In this document: one piece after another, positions 60,917 to 64,000 of the stretch
Layout of the letters: the number at the start of each line of letters is the position of its first letter
Numbering within the stretch: position 1 is the stretch's first letter
Origin: Actinomadura kijaniata NBRC 14229
Lineage (GTDB): Bacteria; Actinomycetota; Actinomycetes; Streptosporangiales; Streptosporangiaceae
Assembly: GCF_001552175.1 (NCBI RefSeq)
Contig: NZ_BCQR01000035.1
Coordinates: forward strand, 1 to 64,000
Length of the DNA stretch: 64,000 nucleotides
Direction: 5' to 3'
Position numbers and translations under genes: made by a program
The notes under the pieces: generated by a model
Database searches by the model: none
Seen by the model: the letters and a program-made list of their open reading frames with translations, nothing else
What the model was told of the DNA's origin: nothing

Positions 60917-62392
60917 GTGACCGGCGTCCCGTACCAGGAGTGGCGTTCCCGCGCGGAACGGCTCGACCCGCACACCGGGCACCACATCGACGGCGCGTTC
61001 ACCGACGGCGGCGGGACGCTGCCCGTGGTGTCCCCGCGCGACGGCCGCGTCCTCGCCGAGGTCGGGGACGCCGACGCCGCGACCGTGGACCGGGCGGTGG
61101 CCGCCGCGCGCCGCGCCTTCGACGAGGGGCCGTGGCCCCGCATGTCCCCCGCCGACCGCGGGGCCGCGCTGCTGCGCTGGGCCGACCTGGTCGAACGCGA
61201 CCGCGACACCCTCGCGCTGCTGGTCAGCCTGGAGATGGGCAAGCCGGTCGCCGAGGCGCACGGCATCGAGCTGCGCGCCGTCGTCGGCTGCCTGCGCTGG
61301 TACGCCGAGGCCGCCGACAAGCAGGCCGACGAGGCGCCCCGGACCGGCCCGGACGCGCTGGCGCTGGTCACGCGCGAGCCGGTCGGCGTCGTCGCGGCCG
61401 TCGTGCCGTGGAACTTCCCGCTCACCATGGCCGCGTGGAAGCTCGCCCCGGCGCTGGCGGCGGGCTGCACCGCGGTGCTCAAGCCCGCCGAGGAGTCGCC
61501 GCTGTCGGCGCTGCGCCTGGCCGCGCTCGCGGCCGAGGCGGGACTGCCGCCGGGCGTGCTGAACGTCGTCAACGGCCGGGGCGGGGTCGCGGGCCGCGCG
61601 CTCGGCGAGCACCCGGGCGTGGACGTGCTGGCGTTCACCGGGTCCACCGAGGTCGGGCGGCACTTCCTGCGGTACGCCGCCGACTCCAACCTCAAGCGCG
61701 TCTGGCTCGAACTCGGCGGCAAGTCGCCCAACATCGTCCTTCCCGACGCGCCCGACCTGGACGCCGCCGCCGACACCGCCGCCTGGGGGATCTTCTTCAA
61801 CGCGGGCGAGATGTGCACCGCGCCGTCCCGGCTGCTCGTCCACCGGTCGGTGGCCGGCCGGGTGCTGGAGCGGGTCGTCGCCCGCGCCGAGGGCATGCGG
61901 GTCGGCGACCCGCTCGACCCGGCGACCGAGATGGGCCCGCTGGTGTCGGCGCGGCACCGTGACCGGGTGCTGGCGTACGTGGACGCGGGGCATGCGGACG
62001 GGGCACGGCTGCGGGCCGGGGGCTCCGCACCCGAGGGGTGCTACCTGCGGCCCACGGTGTTCGACCGGGTGACGCCCGCGATGCGGATCGCCCGCGATGA
62101 GATCTTCGGGCCGGTGCTGGCGGTGCTGGAGTTCGACGACCTGGACGAGGCGGTGCGGCTGGCCAACGACACCGACTACGGCCTGGCCGCCGCCGTGTGG
62201 ACCGCGGACCTGTCGGCCGCGCACCGCGTCTCGCGCGCGCTGCGGGCCGGGACCGTGTGGGTCAACTGCTACGAGGAGGGCGACATGAGCGTCCCGTTCG
62301 GCGGGATGAAGCGGTCGGGCCACGGGCGCGACAAGTCGCTGCACGCCCTCGACAAGTACACCGACCTCAAGACGACCTGGATCCGGCTGTGA
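60917..62392 (+). CDS. puuC: Aldehyde dehydrogenase, gamma-glutamyl-aminobutyraldehyde type (PuuC-like)
   Basis: 491 residues. VPWNFPLTMAAWK, LELGGKSPN, Cys300 in AGEMCTAPSRLL, EIFGPVLAVLEF. The ending NCYEEGDMSVPFGGMKRSG and KSLHALDKYTDLKTTWI is the PuuC pattern. PuuC oxidises gamma-glutamyl aminoaldehydes to acids. The GTG at 60917 with GAGGGAGGGG is preferred; an upstream in-frame GTG at 60848 would translate across the regulon box. The stop overlaps the next start by GTGA. Confidence 0.87.
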   Translation: MTGVPYQEWRSRAERLDPHTGHHIDGAFTDGGGTLPVVSPRDGRVLAEVGDADAATVDRAVAAARRAFDEGPWPRMSPADRGAALLRWADLVERDRDTLALLVSLEMGKPVAEAHGIELRAVVGCLRWYAEAADKQADEAPRTGPDALALVTREPVGVVAAVVPWNFPLTMAAWKLAPALAAGCTAVLKPAEESPLSALRLAALAAEAGLPPGVLNVVNGRGGVAGRALGEHPGVDVLAFTGSTEVGRHFLRYAADSNLKRVWLELGGKSPNIVLPDAPDLDAAADTAAWGIFFNAGEMCTAPSRLLVHRSVAGRVLERVVARAEGMRVGDPLDPATEMGPLVSARHRDRVLAYVDAGHADGARLRAGGSAPEGCYLRPTVFDRVTPAMRIARDEIFGPVLAVLEFDDLDEAVRLANDTDYGLAAAVWTADLSAAHRVSRALRAGTVWVNCYEEGDMSVPFGGMKRSGHGRDKSLHALDKYTDLKTTWIRL

Positions 62393-63087
62393 GACCGCTG
62401 ATCGCGGTTCCGGCCCGGTTCTCCGCGGGCGCGACGGCGCTGCGGTACGCCGCCGAGGTGACGGCGCGGGCGCTGGCGGAGGCCGTGTGGCGGGGCGGCG
62501 GCGAGCCGTTCCCGATGCACCCGGCCGCGCCGGACGGCGTCGCCGGGCGCCTGGCGCGCTGCGACGGCGCCCTGCTGCCGGGCGGCGGCGACCTGCACCC
62601 CCGGCACTACGGCGCCGCCACCGCGCACGAGACGCTGTACGACGTGGACGAGGCGCAGGACGCGTTCGACCTGGCGGTCGCCGCGTACGCGCTGGAGGCG
62701 GGGCTGCCGCTGCTGGCGGTCTGCCGGGGGCTCCAGGTCGTCAACGCCGTGCGCGGCGGCACGCTGCACCAGCACCTGGCCCCCGACCACCGGCACGTCG
62801 TCCACGAGGTCGTCCCGGAGGCCGGGACGCTGCTGGCCAAGGTCACCGACGCGGACGCGCTGCGGGTGTCGTGCTACCACCACCAGGGGGTGGCGGTCCT
62901 GGGCGAGGGGCTGGCGGCGACCGCGCGGGCCGGTGACGGGACCGTGGAGGCGGTCGAGGCGCCGGGGGCGGCGGGCTGGTTCCTGGGGGTGCAGTGGCAT
63001 CCGGAGGACACCGCGGCCGTCGACCCGGCCCAGCAGGCGATCTTCACGGCGCTGGTGGACGCGGCCCGCCCTTCAGCCGGCCGGTGA
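62389..63087 (+). CDS. puuD: Gamma-glutamyl hydrolase, class I amidotransferase fold (PuuD-like)
   Basis: 232 residues. Nucleophile Cys112 in LLAVCRGLQVVN, GALLPGGGDLHPRHYG, SCYHHQGV and His204-Pro-Glu206 in GVQWHPED give the full triad of peptidase C26/PuuD. It removes the glutamyl group from gamma-glutamyl amino acids, ending a gamma-glutamylation route begun by a GS-like enzyme. Overlaps puuC by four bases, so translation is coupled; its end overlaps the convergent gene by 44 bp. Confidence 0.88.
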   Translation: MRPLIAVPARFSAGATALRYAAEVTARALAEAVWRGGGEPFPMHPAAPDGVAGRLARCDGALLPGGGDLHPRHYGAATAHETLYDVDEAQDAFDLAVAAYALEAGLPLLAVCRGLQVVNAVRGGTLHQHLAPDHRHVVHEVVPEAGTLLAKVTDADALRVSCYHHQGVAVLGEGLAATARAGDGTVEAVEAPGAAGWFLGVQWHPEDTAAVDPAQQAIFTALVDAARPSAGR

Positions 63088-63940
63088 GCTCGCCGTCGGC
63101 GCCGAACAGGCGTTCCTTCCACTCCGCGACCAGGGCGGTGTTGTCGAAGTCGTCGGGGTGGAAGCCGGGCCGGTTGTAGGCGGCGATGCGGCGGGCGACG
63201 TCGCGGGTCAGCCACGGCGAGCTCCGCAGCCTGCGCAGGCTGGGGACCAGCACGCGCGGGTCGTAGGTGGCGGGGTCGTGCAGCATCGAGTAGATCGTGG
63301 CGATGACCGTCGCGGCCAGGAAGCCGACCGTGGTGAGCCGCATCGTCCAGATACGGCGCGGTTCGCTGCCGACCCCGACGCGGTAGACGTCGAACGCGAC
63401 CGACTTGTGCTCGCTCTCCTCCAGCGCGTGCCACTCCAGCAGCGAGCGGATCTCCTCCACGTCGAACATCGCGCGGGCCCGCTCCTCGGTCAGCAGCACC
63501 TCGGCGAGGGTGGCGGTGTAGTGCTCCAGCGCGGCGGTGACGGCGAGGCGGCTGCTCCTCGGCATGACCCGCTCGTCGAACCGCAGGCCGAGACCGGTGA
63601 GGCGGTCGATGGTGCGGGTCGGGTAGCCGAGGCGGGCCAGCCGGTCGTTGAGGTGCCGGTGCTCGCGGCTGTGCGTGACCTCCTGCCCGATGAACCCCGC
63701 GACCTGCCGTTCCAGCTCGGGATCGGTGACGCGGTCGCGGTAGGCGCGCACCGACCGGATGAAGTAGTCCTCCCCCTCGGGGAAGAACGACGACAGCACC
63801 GCGACCACGTGGCTCATCACCAGGTCGCCCCCGGCGAAGTGGCGCGGGAGGCGCTCGGGCGGGTAGTCGAAACCGATCCGGCGGGTCTTCACCGTGCGGG
63901 GCGTGATCGCGATCCCGCGCCGGGCCGCGGCTCTGCTCAT
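63044..63940 (-). CDS. Predicted metal-dependent hydrolase (PF10118)
   Basis: 298 residues. Helical, with Glu/His pairs spaced as in diiron-like proteins: IGQEVTHSREHRHLN, ALEHYTATLAEVLL and WHALEESEHKSVAFDVY. One membrane segment may lie at 222-240 (TTVGFLAATVIATIYSML). PF10118 members are uncharacterised. The start ATG 63940 follows AGGAGGG. The remaining 60 bases to the window end show no gene. Confidence 0.8.
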   Translation of the reverse strand: MSRAAARRGIAITPRTVKTRRIGFDYPPERLPRHFAGGDLVMSHVVAVLSSFFPEGEDYFIRSVRAYRDRVTDPELERQVAGFIGQEVTHSREHRHLNDRLARLGYPTRTIDRLTGLGLRFDERVMPRSSRLAVTAALEHYTATLAEVLLTEERARAMFDVEEIRSLLEWHALEESEHKSVAFDVYRVGVGSEPRRIWTMRLTTVGFLAATVIATIYSMLHDPATYDPRVLVPSLRRLRSSPWLTRDVARRIAAYNRPGFHPDDFDNTALVAEWKERLFGADGELTGRLKGGPRPPAP

Positions 63941-64000
63941 GGGCCCTCCTGGGAGGTCCGGGCACCGGGCCGGGGCCCTCGGACGGCCTCCGGCACAGCT

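Noticed and set aside
58460..62344. A 1294-codon minus-strand frame running through hpaD into puuC
   Set aside because: Only its C-terminal 300 codons (hpaD) have sensible composition; the remainder is antisense to puuC and out of frame with hpaE, both of which have clear motifs.
1..64000. Mobile elements, prophage, attachment sites, tRNA and rRNA genes
   Set aside because: Looked for transposase and integrase motifs, terminal inverted repeats and CCA-ended cloverleafs; none convincing.

Overview
The window is very GC-rich, gene-dense chromosomal DNA with many GTG starts and 1-4 base stop/start overlaps. A SARP/AfsR regulator, two eukaryote-type Ser/Thr kinases, MmyB-type XRE regulators, F420/LLM-type oxidoreductases and a macrolide-type glycosyltransferase point to a filamentous actinomycete. 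Streptosporangiales, perhaps Actinomadura-like, is my guess; no rRNA or tRNA gene fixes the genus. I see no phage, IS element or CRISPR array. The only stretch over 300 bases without a gene is 11623..12327, which holds three 168-bp tandem repeats.

Layout. 1-14 kb is regulatory and accessory: a truncated SARP regulator with an 11-bp-phased triple repeat upstream, an imine-reductase-like enzyme, a nitrilase-fold protein, an HxlR/F420-reductase-like pair, a WD40 Ser/Thr kinase, a stand-alone nuoB, the tandem repeats, and a TetR/glycosyltransferase divergent pair. 14-19 kb holds a secreted nuclease, a calmodulin-like EF-hand protein divergent from a Ser/Thr kinase, and an LLM oxidoreductase. 19-26 kb is a leftward operon: amidohydrolase, lipoprotein binding protein, LivH, fused LivM-LivG, LivF and an SDR. 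26-35 kb holds GABA-type aminotransferase with PucR, an aldo/keto reductase, XRE regulators with two small unknown genes, and an aldehyde dehydrogenase. 35-40 kb holds a 1548-residue unknown protein and a small partner. 40-64 kb holds transporters, a MerR-peroxiredoxin fusion, and dispersed catabolic genes.

The main discovery candidate is a dispersed catabolic regulon. A 12-bp box, TTTG-N4-CAAA or its variant TACG-N4-CAAA, occurs nine times, and all nine copies lie in five promoter regions. These precede the amidohydrolase/ABC operon; a glutamine-synthetase-like enzyme with a P450, divergent from an acetoacetate-decarboxylase-like protein; an APC permease divergent from a MarR regulator; an LLM oxidoreductase; and an hpaE-hpaD-hpaG-ferredoxin-ferredoxin reductase operon divergent from puuC-puuD. 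Together the genes read as a pathway in which an amine, probably aromatic, is imported, gamma-glutamylated, hydroxylated by the P450 through its ferredoxin system, oxidised, de-glutamylated and opened by meta cleavage. The MarR protein at 47039 is the natural candidate regulator. The sites and genes are seen directly; the substrate and order of steps are inference.

Other notable items are the MerR-peroxiredoxin fusion with an internal ribosome binding site, several palindromic operators between divergent regulator/target pairs, and strong hairpins separating convergent genes.
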